A stretch of 64,000 nucleotides of DNA from Tretioscincus oriximinensis (GCA_022410635.1 JAJVDF010000002.1:5445734-5509733), one strand, 5' to 3'; positions 22,685 through 33,172 are shown, counted from the first letter of the stretch. Program-made: numbers and translations. The notes: generated by a model not told the origin, from the sequence alone.

Positions 22685-22951
22685 TTAGTCTAAGGATATC
22701 TGAGTTCTGCCTTCCTAAGTTACTACTAAGTTACTACTGAGGAAGGGCAAAAGGCTACTCCCCTTTTTTTGCAGCCATTGATTATAGAGAAGAAAGAAGC
22801 AAATATTTCTTTATGTTTATATTTCCTTATCTTACATGTAGCTTCAATGACAGCTTATAAAACATATAAAAATGAAGTCAAAACATATAAACAATTTTTT
22901 AAAAAAGTTAAGATTGCTATAAATACTTATAATCACCATTTTATGTCAGGG

Positions 22952-23289
22952 TGTCCTGACATAAAAATAGTGTTTATGTTATTCTATGTACATATGTATA
23001 TGTATGAATTGTATATAGTTATGTACTCTGAGGAACTGTTGGTCAACTCCCCAGGCTTGCCTGGGTTTTGGAGAGAAACTGTGATTTGCATCAAACTGTA
23101 AATAGTTTCATGTATTTTGGAGGGAAATGCCGGCTGCTGTGATTGGTCAAGGAAGTGTTTAGATAGAGGCCTGACAGCAGGTGGCCCAGTCACTGGAGAC
23201 CAGAGTCAGATATACTCCAGAGCTGAAATAAATCACTTTCTGAACTGAAACACTTTCTGTGAGTGTGGTCTGTCTCTCTGGGTATCACA
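22952..23289 (+). mobile_element. 5' LTR of a Ty3/gypsy-type element
   Basis: It begins 'tgtcctgacataa' and ends 'gggtatcaca', so TG...CA termini are kept. An inverted CCAAT box (ATTGG, 23142-23146), a weak TATA-like 'ttagatagag' (about 23160) and AATAAA (23227-23232) are in LTR order. It is 338 bp long. After AG, the sequence 'tggtctgcagtcactcc' at 23292 begins with TGG as primer-binding sites do. A relative is the solo LTR at 1340-1663. Confidence 0.75.
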
Positions 23290-23291
23290 AG

Positions 23292-23620
23292 TGGTCTGCA
23301 GTCACTCCTCCCCAATTTTTTCTCCACGCTCTGCCATGACTTTCAGTCCGAATGGAGGAGGACACAGTGGGAAGAACACACCATGCTTGGAGCNTGGCTG
23401 CCTGTGGGAGCTGCCTACTGCCAGCCCAAGATGGTTGGAGGACCTATGAGAGGTAGTGGTCGACTCACTGGCATGGAGGTGGTGGTAGTATCAGCGAGGC
23501 CTACTTTCGTGCCATCGCCGGGAGATTTACGACTGACCTTCGTGGTTGGAATTGAGGAGCTGCCAGGATTTCTGGCACAGATCTCGGCATTCCTGAACTG
23601 CTACGGGGACCTTTTCACGT
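23292..23620 (+). pseudogene. Leader plus truncated gag of a Ty3/gypsy-type retrotransposon
   Basis: The open frame spanning this block ends in residues 'GIEELPGFLAQISAFLNCYG', followed by 'DLFTSD'. That resembles the start of the gag domain of Ty3/gypsy elements, where a 'F.G....L..FL.Q...Y' pattern is typical. Gag would form the particle shell. The frame is cut off after about 120 residues by an inverted LTR copy. No protease, reverse transcriptase or integrase remains. One N lies in the frame. It is a dead fragment. Confidence 0.6.
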
Positions 23621-23762
23621 CTGATACGCAGAGAGGCAGACCACACCGACAGAAAGTGTTTCAGCTCAGAAAGTGATTTATTTCCGCTCTGGAGTACATA
23701 ANTGTATACAGTTCATACATATGTACACAGAATACCATATACACTATTCTTATGTCAGGAAA
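23621..23762 (-). mobile_element. Inverted, internally deleted LTR copy
   Basis: Reversed, this reads as the same LTR: 'tttcctgacataagaatagt' ... 'ttatgtactc' joined directly to 'cagagcggaaataaatcact' ... 'ctctgcgtatcag'. Compared with 22952-23289, about 190 bp of U3 are missing, and both sides of the gap carry 'tactc', pointing to a microhomology deletion. Its orientation faces the 5' LTR, which a normal provirus does not show. Confidence 0.8.
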
Positions 23763-24029
23763 CTCTTGANTGCTTCCATAGGGAGTTTGGGGATCAAGCT
23801 GGCATCCTTGTGCTTTTCAGATAGTTTACCTCGGAGCTACAGCCATTCCTGGGACCAATAGCAAAGGGCAGGATAAAAATTGTCAATAAATAAATACATA
23901 TATACAAAGTGGATGCAACAAATGAAAAGGCCACAGCAAATCTTCCAAAATAACCCTCTGATGTTTTTTTGGGTAGTACTTTCTTGATTAATTCTTCAAA
24001 CCTTGATGGGAATCATATGTTCTCAAAAC
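23763..24029. mobile_element. LINE 3' tail fragment and unassigned DNA
   Basis: At 23840-23905, 'ctgggaccaatagcaaaggg' and 'caggataaaaattgtc' followed by (AAAT)n match the LINE 3' end at 25575-25645. The rest is unassigned. Confidence 0.55.
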
Positions 24030-24282
24030 AGAAGAAAAACTGGGGTTTTTATAACCCCTCTTTTCTCATCTGAAGGGACTCAAAGTGTCTTACAAACTAT
24101 TTTTCACTTGAAGGTACCTATTCATCTACTTGCAATTTCTTGCTTTTGAACAGTTAAGTTAGCTAAAACTGAGGCCAGTAGAGGGTTCTCACTACTTTCC
24201 ATGGAAGGCACATGAGGCCTCAAACTTTTATCTCTGTGTAGAAAGACAGTTGCTCTTAACCTCTTCACCACCATGCCTCATA
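24030..24282 (-). mobile_element. Second SINE family (J), copy 2
   Basis: Reading the minus strand from 24282: 'gaggcatggtggtgaagagg' then 'ttaagagc' (A-box-like), an 'agtttgaggcctcatg' B-box-like block, 'ctactggcctcagttttagc', and a tail with 'ttgagtcccttcagatgaga' and 'ggttataaaaacc'. It is the clearest full-length copy of this family, without a long purine tail. Confidence 0.75.
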
Positions 24283-25038
24283 TGCTCATATACCTGGAAT
24301 AATTCTTCCCTTCTAATACCCAAACTTGAAACGGCACCTATAACTTTGCACTGGAAACTAGCATGCTAATGCCAAACCTAAAAATGGTTGACTACCATCT
24401 CAGATGAGTTGATATTCTGGGCATGCATAATAAAGACAAGTATTCTTTTGCTTTAGAAGGTTTGTACATAACCTTGCCAGAGCATATCAGAAGTGTGTCT
24501 ATTTCTCTCTCCCTGCCACTGAGTGTTGGTGTCTGAGAAGTACTGAGGCTCTTGAAACATGTCGATCTTTTGCAATTTGATCCTTTGTATACCTAACTGC
24601 TATCCAAGCCTTTAAATTTAGTTGTGAGCTTCTTGTCCCTACTGAAATCTCCCTCTCCCACCAACTAAATACATGCACATGGAACACGAATGTCAACATT
24701 TCTTCGTTTCTCTCCTTCATGTGCAGAGGCTGCATAGTAAGAGNTCCTTATCAATGCTTCTACTCAGAAGTAAGGGGTGTCCGAAAAATTCATTCAAATC
24801 AAAACCTTGTAGCAAAATTCAGGGCAGTGTGCAATATAGAATCTGTGCTCAGATCAAATGGAACCCTTTTTTACCGTTTTAAAACTAGTAATTAACTTTA
24901 TTGAAAACGTCTTAACTTTACAATAGTTTCTCATAACTAATCAAACAATATTTAACAATATCTCAAAGCATATATAAAAGGTAACAGTCAAATAAACCTC
25001 TTCTTCGTCCTGCAGCATGGACGATGGTACAACTGTTT
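24283..25038. other. Unassigned stretch
   Basis: No exon or full repeat is recognised. Short frames at 24499-24735 and 24673-24882 lie on opposite strands over the same bases and have no motif. Confidence 0.45.
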
Positions 25039-25260
25039 CTATTATTTATTTATTTAGTTCCTATACACCCGAAGTCCCAGGGCAGTTAACAATAAATACC
25101 AAATTAACATATTAAAACATCAATATCTAAAAAATGGGAAGGGAGACCAATTTTTTTCAGCCAAAGGCCAGATTCAAGCATTTTTTTGAATGCATATAGA
25201 GATAGTGATTGATGCACCTTAAGGGGGAGGCCCTTACATATAACGGCCTCCCACTTATAA
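25039..25260 (-). mobile_element. LINE 3' end, minus strand
   Basis: An (ATTT)n run is followed by 'acccgaagtcccagggcagt', 'taacaataaataccaaatta' and 'cagccaaaggccagattcaa'. It matches the minus-strand LINE 3' end at 51610-51858 and, reversed, the plus-strand copy at 21925-22121. Confidence 0.7.
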
Positions 25261-25424
25261 ATACAGGTAAGTCTGAAGATGACCCAATTACAGGTAAGTG
25301 AGAAGATGGAAAGGCTTGGTCTCTGACTCCCTAAAGGAACGTCTTCTCCCATATAGATCTCCTTCTGGTAGTTCCTCCTCTTGCAGAGATGCAGGGGTAG
25401 GGGCACATAGCTTTTGGCACCTGG

Positions 25425-25645
25425 TAAAAACATACCTCTTCACCCAGGCTTTTCACCCTTGAATACTGGATCTCCTTCTGCATTCTGTCCTTCCAGGGAG
25501 GTGGGTGGATGGGAGGGAGGGAGAGAGGGGGTATGGACTTTTTAAAACATTTTGTGGGTGGTTTGTTTTCTTGATCTTTTTTATCTGCCCTGGAACCAAT
25601 AGTGAAGGGCAGGATATAAAATCATTTTAAATAAATAAATGAAAT
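25425..25645 (+). mobile_element. LINE 3' end, plus strand, G-rich middle
   Basis: 'aaacatacctcttcaccc' is the terminal coding remnant, followed by a G-rich segment (25495-25535, 'gggtggatgggagggaggg'). Then come 'tctgccctggaaccaatagt' and 'gaagggcaggatataaaatc' with an AAAT tail. The G-rich stretch could form a G-quadruplex. A related tail occurs at 23840. Confidence 0.65.
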
Positions 25646-26521
25646 AATTTCTTATNCGTAAAAAATGATCAAGGTGTTACATTTGGACTTTACGAGGGAT
25701 CAGTTTTTGCTACCAATATAAAGGTGGGGGAGGGGGGTCCATTTGTCCACAAAGTTTTGTTGATCACCTAAATCCAGTAATTTGTTTTTCGGAGAGTGGA
25801 TGAATTCAAGTTGGATTAAACTCCGTATTTAATCGATCATATTGATCAATCATATTTGACAGAACTCATTTAGTGGCCCACCAAGAGGGAAAATAAGGGG
25901 ACGTTCCATTGAAACTGGATTTGCTTACACATTGAGATAATAACATTTCCCTTTTTCTCTCTCCCTGTTTCTCTCCATCCAATTCACCAATAGATCTACA
26001 CATCAAAGAGGTACCAGAGCCTTGTCCAGAGTAATGTATATGGTTTCTTGTAGCACTATGTGCCCTTCCTCCAGGCATTTCAGTTTATAGTAGAGGCTGG
26101 TAGGGGAGAGGCCATCCCAAAGCCTAGCCTGTGTAAGTAACAACTGATTCCAGTTGGGATAGATTATATTTCTGGGCTCAAAGCAGCCTGTAAAATTACT
26201 AAAGATAACTGCCAGAGCTGGATGTTGGGCAGGGGCTACAAGGACTAAAGCCCTGGGCAGCAGGTTGATTGGGGGTGGCAAATTGCTGGCTGTTTAAATT
26301 TAAATCTAAATTTCTCCCAGCAGCAGCAGACATGTACTACACATGTCCCAGACATCACCATGAGCCACCACCACCATGCACCATTGTATTGTTGCTCTGT
26401 TGCTCTNCATCCACTGCCACCTGTCTGTCTCTGTGCTGCTTTGCTTGTGTTACCACAGCCTCTGCATAGGCAGCTGAGAGTGGAAGACAGAGAGCATTGG
26501 GCAAATGATAGCATCCAGAGT
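25646..26521. other. Unassigned stretch
   Basis: No exon is recognised. Open frames at 26003-26281 and 26245-26559 look like chance frames. A G-rich run sits at 25720-25738. Confidence 0.45.
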
Positions 26522-26610
26522 GACATCACTTCCTGCCCCACCCCCAGAAGTGGCATCACTTTCTGTCCTACCCTAGAAATGACATCACTTCCCGTCCCAC
26601 CTGGAAGTGT
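26522..26610. repeat. Minisatellite, three 29-31-bp units
   Basis: Units begin 'gacatcacttcctg' (26522), 'ggcatcactttctg' (26552) and 'gacatcacttcccg' (26581). Each continues with 'ccac/ctac' and 'agaagtg'-like ends, about 80% alike. It is a short local array with no known role. Confidence 0.8.
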
Positions 26611-26780
26611 TCCCTGGGGGCATAATTTTTTTTTCAGCCCATCGCCGTCTTATACCCCAAAAATGGCATTACTATCAGAGGTAAGCTAGACAATATTTTC
26701 AGATAGGTGTATATTGGCTAATTACCCTTCCTCTGATTTAATAATTTAGCACAACTTGAAGCCCCTATGTTTCTTAGTTA

Positions 26781-27908
26781 TGGTGGGTTCTCACTGGAGG
26801 ACAAAAGGGGTGGGAACCCTGTGTGAAACCTAAGTGTGCATGCTGAGTTTCCTTTTAATCCAAATTCAAACTGGATTGACTCACAACAAGTGGGTCTTTG
26901 AGGTTTCCCCCCCCCCCAAAGAACTGGGTTAAAAGGAGGGTTTTTTATCCTGATGTCTTCTTCTCTCACTTCAGTTGGGGGGGGCTATTTGCTGGGCATG
27001 GCCTGTGTGAGAAGGGAAAAGGGGAGGGCTGCATATTCCCTCCTGGCCAATTGCTGGTGTTTCCCAGGTGGGGGTGCCATGGCAAGTCTTTGAATTGATC
27101 AGTACACATTTGCCTTCCATCTCATCCCTATTCCCAAAACTGGCTGAGTGGGCTGAGTGGCTGAACCAGTTCTGCTACTTAGTGGTAATCAAGGTACAAT
27201 CATCAGTGGTTTCCATGGAGATTAATGGAGCTAGAAGAGTAGTTAGCTATAAGGCCCCGATTTCATGCAGTATCTTTAAATCAATTTCAGTAGTGTTCAT
27301 TTGTGTGTTCACTTTGAAATTTTACAACATCTTATTAAAGCTATCCAGTTTTCTGACAGTGGGATCAGTCTAGCAAATAACTACTGATTTTGTGCAACAG
27401 AGGGTATGAGGGGGAATCGTGGAATGAAGAGTAGAATCCAACAGCGCAGTCATCCTCACTGTGAACTAGTCTATTGTGGAGGCATTTTGGAGACCAGAAA
27501 TTGGAGACAGGAGGAACTGTAGAATGGTGACATTGCTTTGTAAATATGCAGTTGTGTAAAAGTTCTTGGCAGCGAACTGAATGTGATGTTAAGGGAATGG
27601 AAACCTAACCAGCCACCTAGTAACGATGAGTTGCCTTGATGGAAAGCAGCAAAGGGGAAGGGGGGATGTTTAGTAGACATACCAACAGAAATAGGATTGG
27701 ATACTGAAAAACATGTCTAGGCTACAAACAACTGGGTTTTCCTGTAGTGGGGACAGTTACTCCGAAGCGAAAGTGGAATCTTGTGCCCCTGTGTGGTCAG
27801 AAAATCCAGTTTGGAAATGTAAAAAGTCCTAGTTTCATATGGGGCGACTCTGGTTTCACTTTCCTTCTTCTAAAACAGCTTTTTTTTCCTCCAGTGAGAA
27901 CGCAGCCA
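26781..27908. mobile_element. TIR element D (about 1.13 kb)
   Basis: The left end 'tggtgggttctcactggagg' and the reversed right end 'ggctgcgttctcactggagg' match over the inner 13 bases without a gap. Further inward both halves share 'aaactggatt'. Flanks are TTA on the left and ATA on the right, a near 3-bp duplication. The interior has a C-run at 26908-26918 and no transposase motif in any frame, so it is probably non-autonomous. Boundaries are less sure than for families A and B. Confidence 0.55.
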
Positions 27909-28629
27909 TACAATCATGACAATCTTTCCTACTTCAATTTACTTTCTTGCCAAAAGATATGCTAAACATAATTAGACTTAACTGGCACCTATTTAGTCTG
28001 GCTAGGACTCGATTTTCATTTCAGGAAAGTCCCCTTTGAATGAATGTCAGCATTCATGGATCATGAAAAAAGTAGGAAGCACTTTATAGTTTCTTACTGG
28101 AAAAAAACGTTTATAATCCATCCAGAAATTAAAATGTTCTTATGTAATGTTGCTACCATGGGAACAGCAGACTAAAGGCTGGTGATAAAGAAGTAAATTA
28201 ACATTAGCCACATAAATGAGATCCACTAAGCTTAATCCAGATTTTGCAATGATGACGAATTGTGAAGCAAATACAAATTGGAATGGTTGCAAAGAGGGTG
28301 TTTTATGCATGGGGCATTGTCTCGTGGGCAGGAGAGGGGTTCAGAGGCTTTTCTTCCACATACTAAGGTGATTTTAAGTAAGCCCCACCTACCCCAACCA
28401 TGCTGTGTCAGCATAGGATGGATCCCTCTGTTAAACCCCAATAAAAGGTGTTTGCCCTTTTAAGGTGGAACTCCGATTTACACCCCCCTAACCATCCGGT
28501 ACCCCCCTCCTACTGGAGGAAGCGTTTGTACATCCTCACATTGATTTAATTTGAATGAGCATGAACATGGAAGGGTTAACATGTGTCAAATCTGCATGGT
28601 AGCTTACATTGCTTCAGGTCTAATAAATG
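27909..28629. other. Unassigned stretch
   Basis: Nothing recognised with confidence. A C-rich patch at 28481-28513 has no clear origin. Confidence 0.45.
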
Positions 28630-29647
28630 GACATTTCTCAGAGTGGAAAGTGGGAAGAAGTGACTTGGATGCTGAGGTAAATAGTGAAGTAGCCAAGTTC
28701 GTTGATGATACTAAACTGTTCAGGGTAGTGAAAACTGAAAGTGAATGTAAGGCGCTCTAGAATGATCTATTGAAATTGGGTGAGTGGTCATCAAAGTGGC
28801 TAATGCACTTCAATTTAAGCAAGTGCAAAGTCATGCACATTGGGGCAAAGAACCCCAACTACTCCTACCAACTGATGGTAACCAAACCTTCTGTGACCTT
28901 AGGAACATAAGAGCTATACTGATCGGCCCAGAGCCCACATAGTCCAGCATTCTGTCCCACACAGAGCAGGAAAAGGATCTTGAAGTGTTGGTGTGCAGCA
29001 GTAGCAAAAAAAAANAATCAAATTCCATGTTGGGGATAATTAGGAAAGGAATTGAAAACAAGTCAACAAGTATTGTTTTGCCCCTTTATAAATCTGTGAT
29101 GAGGCCACATTTGGAATACTGTGAGGGATATTGTTGAACTAGGGATGGTGCAGAAAAGGGCAGCTAGAATGATCAAGGGACTGGAGCACCTCCCGTATGA
29201 ATTCTGGCTGCAACATCTGGGCTTCTCCAGCCTCAAGAGGTGATCTGATTGAAGTGTACAGTCATGTATGGGATGATCATGTATGGGGTGGATAGGATGA
29301 ATAGAGAAAAAATATTTTCCCTATCACACAACCTTGAAACTGATGGGCAGAAAAATGAGAACAGACAAAGGAAAGTATTTTTTCACCCAGAGGGTCATCG
29401 GCCTGTGGAATTTATTTCTTGAGGAGGTGGCAGTAGCTAACAGCTTGGATAGATTCAAGACAGGACTAGACAGGTTTATCGTCACCAAGGGTATAACTGG
29501 ATAATAGGATGGAGTCATGAACAGGTGCATATTTTGCCTTCTTCTGTTCAGAGTGCCAAGATGCATCTGGTGGGCCTCTGTGTGGGACAGAATGTTGGAC
29601 TGACTGAGCTCTGGTCTGATTCAGTATAGCTCTTTTTATGTTCTTAA
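28630..29647 (+). mobile_element. CR1-type LINE, reverse transcriptase end to 3' terminus
   Basis: Upstream, a frame encodes 'AKFVDDTKLFRVV', the catalytic FADD-box region of a CR1 reverse transcriptase with valine in place of alanine. It continues after a stop with 'LGEWSSKWLMHFNLSKCKVM'. The C-terminal blocks follow (29160-29490) with frameshifts and deletions. The 3' UTR ends 'tatagctctttttatgttct' at about 29645. The copy is interrupted at 28901-28968 by a reversed CR1 tail. It is clearly dead. The 5' limit is approximate. Confidence 0.85.
28901..28968 (-). mobile_element. Reversed CR1 3' tail inside another CR1
   Basis: 'aggaacataagagctatact' and 'ccagcattctgtcccacaca' are the reverse complement of the CR1 end seen at 3515-3571. 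It replaces the expected run of coding sequence between the MHIGAKN block and the '..gtgtgcagcagtagc' block of the surrounding plus-strand CR1. It is a nested insertion truncated to about 68 bp. Confidence 0.8.
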
Positions 29648-30389
29648 TGTCACTCAGCCTGCTTGGGGCAGAAAGGTGGATTACCAAATCTGGGTTTCCT
29701 GACACAGATTAAGCACAGTAAATGCATAAAGAGCCCAAGATATAAAATGGAATGAGGTACAATGCAGAAAGGAACAAAGTGCAAAGGAAAACTCAATGCA
29801 AATCCTGCACAGGCAAAAGTATGTGTTTTTAAAAATGTATTCAAAATGAGCATTTGGCACACATTTTTGTCCATACAGAATGTAACACAACTTTTGGTCT
29901 GCTTCAGGGCTTTCCATCACTAACATGAAAGGCATACAATGAAAGTAGACCTTTCCGACCTCTCCCCAGAAACCTGCACAAGTCGAAACATCTTTCATTT
30001 CAGCCCTGTTTAAAAGCATGTTAATCACAGAAAAATATGAATCATGTCCTCAAGTTATTGATCTCTTCTTGGCCTGTAATGTGAGCAGCAGGAACCTCTA
30101 AAAAGTTTCTTCCCAATGTAAAACTTTTTTCATTCATTAATTCCATCTATTTGTATACCCTGCCTTTCCAGGCAAAGGAATGCCCAAAGTGGTTTGTGGG
30201 TGAATAAAATGCAACCATAGTATGTATTATACAATAAGCAATTATAATAGCTACAAAATAAATGCAAATAAATATCATGAAATAAATACCAAGGAGGGAA
30301 TCAGAAAGGACTGTTTATGAGAGGATCTATAACTTTTCATCAGAAAGCCCAGATTAAGCCAAGTGCTTTTCACTCTAGAAGATAGAAAT
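29648..30389. other. Unassigned stretch with a reversed 3' tail
   Basis: 30145-30285 ('ttgtataccctgcctttcc', 'caaagtggtttgtgg', then AAT-rich) looks like a minus-strand SINE or LINE tail. The open frame 29681-30028 has no motif. Confidence 0.5.
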
Positions 30390-30640
30390 AGGTTATCTAT
30401 CATCTGTCTATTTATCTTTCTTTCTGTCACCTGTCTGTCTCTATCATTATTTGTCCATCTGTTTATTTATCATCATTTGTCTGTCTGTCTGTCATTATCT
30501 ATCTCTCTATCATCTTTCTCTCTACCTATCTGTCTATCATCTATATCTCTATCATTTACTTATCATCTGTCTATCATCTATATCTATATTTCCCTACCTA
30601 CCTACCTATAATCTGTCTGTCTGTCTCTCTCTCTTATGTT
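30390..30640. repeat. Degenerate tetranucleotide microsatellite (CTAT/CTGT)n
   Basis: About 250 bp of interrupted 'tctatcta', 'tctgtctg' and 'catctatc' units. The open frames across it, rich in Ser, Leu, Tyr and Ile, are artefacts of the repeat. Confidence 0.95.
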
Positions 30641-30795
30641 TTATCATCTATCCAATTTATTTATTTACAAAATGTATATCCTGTTCTGTATTTGAATGTC
30701 CCAGGTTAGGTCACAACACATAATTTAAATCATATTTAAAAGCATAACCCACCAAACCCTCTTTCCTTCCCTGGCAGGACTGTTAGGAGTCAAAG
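30641..30795. other. Unassigned stretch
   Basis: Contains 'atttatttatttacaaaatg' with 'tatcctgttctgtatttgaa' near 30655-30700, perhaps a minus-strand LINE tail. Nothing else seen. Confidence 0.4.
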
Positions 30796-30920
30796 ACTGC
30801 ATCTCCATTTCACTTATTTATTCCACTATAGCTAAATATTCCACAATAAATCCATCCCCACAGTGCTTTGTTGTGGAATATCCAACTATAGTGAAATAAA
30901 TAAGTGATGTGGTGATGCAG
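30796..30920. mobile_element. Foldback element E (125 bp, 5-bp flanking repeat CAAAG)
   Basis: The arms 'actgcatctccatttcactt' ... 'ccactatag' ... 'ttccacaataaa' and their inverse at 30867-30920 pair over about 50 bp. The central loop is 'tccatccccacagtgc'. CAAAG is present directly on both sides (30791-30795, 30921-30925). The end 'ctgcatcaccac' resembles the 'ggctgcatccccac' end of element G. There is no coding capacity. A weaker relative may lie at 48158-48262. Confidence 0.75.
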
Positions 30921-30925
30921 CAAAG

Positions 30926-31171
30926 TCTTGGGTGAATAGATAAGTTTGAGCCATATGTCAAAAAACCCATGAAGAATTACCACTTGGTGTACCTTCACAG
31001 GGAGGTTATTTCAAAGTCAGAGAGTGTTTCGTTGATGGAGAATTATGGAAATTGCAATGCAGAGATTCATATTATGACTTGAGGATTAGCAGCTTTATAC
31101 CTGAAGTACGTGTTGACCTACTTTTAATGCGTCCGGCTTGATAAATACAGGGGGGAGGGGTGGGTGGACTA
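30926..31171. other. Unassigned stretch
   Basis: Nothing recognised. Confidence 0.4.
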
Positions 31172-31282
31172 GCGATGAGGCCAGTAGAGGGCACTTCCCG
31201 ATCTCCACAGCCATCACAGAGCTTCAAACCGAAACACCAGAGCTCTTAACTGCTTTGTCACTGTGTCTGCACCCCTGTGCTT
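31172..31282 (-). mobile_element. Second SINE family (J), copy 3, head half
   Basis: Minus-strand order matches the other copies: a head with 'gcagttaagagctctggtgt', a 'ttcggtttgaagctctg' B-box region, 'tggctgtggagatcgggaag' and 'ctctactggcctcat'. The tail is missing, and a G-rich run (31149-31165) replaces it. Confidence 0.65.
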
Positions 31283-32040
31283 CCAATTGTAGAGATGTTT
31301 CATTTCTTCTGTCCACAGGTATAGAGAATGGTATTTTTTTCTCCCTCCTTCCCTCTACTGATGAAAGAACTGAATAGAATGAGATGTTCTCATTTGGTCT
31401 CATTAGGTTTTACTCTCCAGTACTGGCCACAGCTGGCAGGTGTGCAGAGAAATGGGAGGGAAGCTAACCTAGACCCCTCTGGGGAAGAGTTTAAGGCCTG
31501 CTGCCATTAAATTCTGCACTGGAAATGTGCACATTTGATCAGTGAACGAGGCCTTCCAGAAACAGCTGGCAAAGCAGCCAACTAGTAATCTAACTGGACA
31601 GCTCCATTCCCTGTCCCGTTTCCTGCAATTAGTGATGGTGGGAGGCAGGACAATGTCGCTCACTTGAATCTTCCATGTTATGTGAGATTCCATACTAGGC
31701 CTTGCCAAGGCGTCAAGTGAAATAACTTCATTTCATCTTTCTCTTCATTACAGATGAAATTTGGAGCCTTCTACTCTGGTGAAACATCTGTATGAATGAG
31801 GAGAGACAGCTACGCACTGCTGTGATCAGCAAAATCCTTGATGAGAGGGACGGGAGACAAGGCACTACTGAATGCTGTCCAAAAATGAATTGCATTTCAT
31901 GCTCCTGCTCAAAAATCCTCCTTGCTAGAATGATGAGGAAGAACGGAAGCATTTTGATAAAATCATCCGAAGCCTCTTGACATGGTGGTGGGACTTTGCA
32001 TGTACAGGGTTGTACATCTTCCAAATTTACCCCTAATCGG
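31283..32040. other. Unassigned stretch
   Basis: No exon or full repeat recognised. The open frames at 31469-31708 and 31728-32045 have no motif. Confidence 0.45.
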
Positions 32041-33172
32041 ATCATAGAATCATAGAGTTGGAAGGGACCTCCAGGGCCATCATGTCCAACCCCCTGCTCA
32101 ATGCAGGATTCATTAAACCAACCCAGAAAGATGACTGCCCAGCTTCTGTTTGAAGACTTCCACTGAAGGCAAACTCACCACCTTCCATGGCAAACTTATC
32201 ACCCTTATTGTTAGAAAGTTTTTTCTGATATCTAATCTAAATCTCCTCCCTTGCAGTTTCATCCCATTGTTTCTAGTCCTCCCATGTGCCAATGAGAACA
32301 ATGTTGATCCCTCTGCTCTGTGACAGCCCTTCAGATACTTGTAGACAGTTATCAGTTCTCCTCTCAGTCTTCTCTTTTGCAGACTAAACATCTCCAGATC
32401 CTTTAACCACTCCTCATAGGACATGGTTTTCAGACCACAAACCATCCTTATAACTCTCTTTTGAACTTGCTCTAGTTTATCAATGTCCTTTTTAAATTGG
32501 GCCCCTCAGAACTGAACACAGTATTCCAAGTGTGGTCGTACCAAAGTACTGTAGAGAAGAATAATTACTTCATGTGAGAGAGATTCTATGCTCCTCTTGA
32601 TACATTCCAGGATTGTGTTTGCCTTTTTTGCAGCAGCTTCACACTGTTGACTCATGTTTAATCAGTGATCTACCAATACACCCAAGTCCTTTTCATCTGT
32701 GTCGCTGCTCAGACATCTTCCTTCCTTTCTATATGTGCTGTTTTCATTATTTTTGCCCAGATGTAGGATCTTGCATTTCTCTGTGTTAAATACCATTCTG
32801 TTAGTTTCAGCCCATTATTCAAGCTTGTCTAGATCTTTTTGAATCCTATCTCTGTTTAGTATTAGCAACACCGCCTACCTTTGTGTCATCAGCAAATTTG
32901 ATAATTTTCCTTCAATTCCTTCATCTAGATTATTTATAAATATGTTAAATAGCACTGGGCCTAGGACAGATCCTTGTGGTACTCCACNTGAAACATTCTT
33001 CTAATTGGATGTGCAACCATTTATTGCCACTCTTTGAGTATGATCACTAAGCCAATTTTGAATTCATCTAACTGTTGTTTTGTCAATCCCATACTTGACC
33101 ATTTTTTCAATAAGGATGGAATGAGATACTTTGTCAAATGCTTTACTGAAGTCAAGATATACCATGTAAGCT
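32041..33172 (-). mobile_element. CR1 LINE with reverse transcriptase motifs
   Basis: On the minus strand this runs from the reverse transcriptase palm to the 3' end. Translated pieces show 'YLDFSKAFDKVS' (motif A, catalytic Asp; about 33125-33165), '[14 protein letters not shown]' (about 32945-32990) and 'KFADDTK' (the FADD catalytic box; about 32880-32905). A 110-residue C-terminal frame at 32113-32445 begins 'MSYEEWLKDLEMFSLQKRR'-like after its start. The 3' end is 'ctatgattctatgat' at 32041. Frameshifts break it. It is the ATTCTATG-ending subfamily. Confidence 0.92.

Noticed and set aside
30384..30640. CRISPR-like spaced repeat
   Set aside because: It is a simple tetranucleotide array without distinct spacers, and the DNA is vertebrate-like.
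30363..30723. Ser/Leu-rich frames suggesting a membrane protein
   Set aside because: They are translations of the CTAT/CTGT microsatellite.
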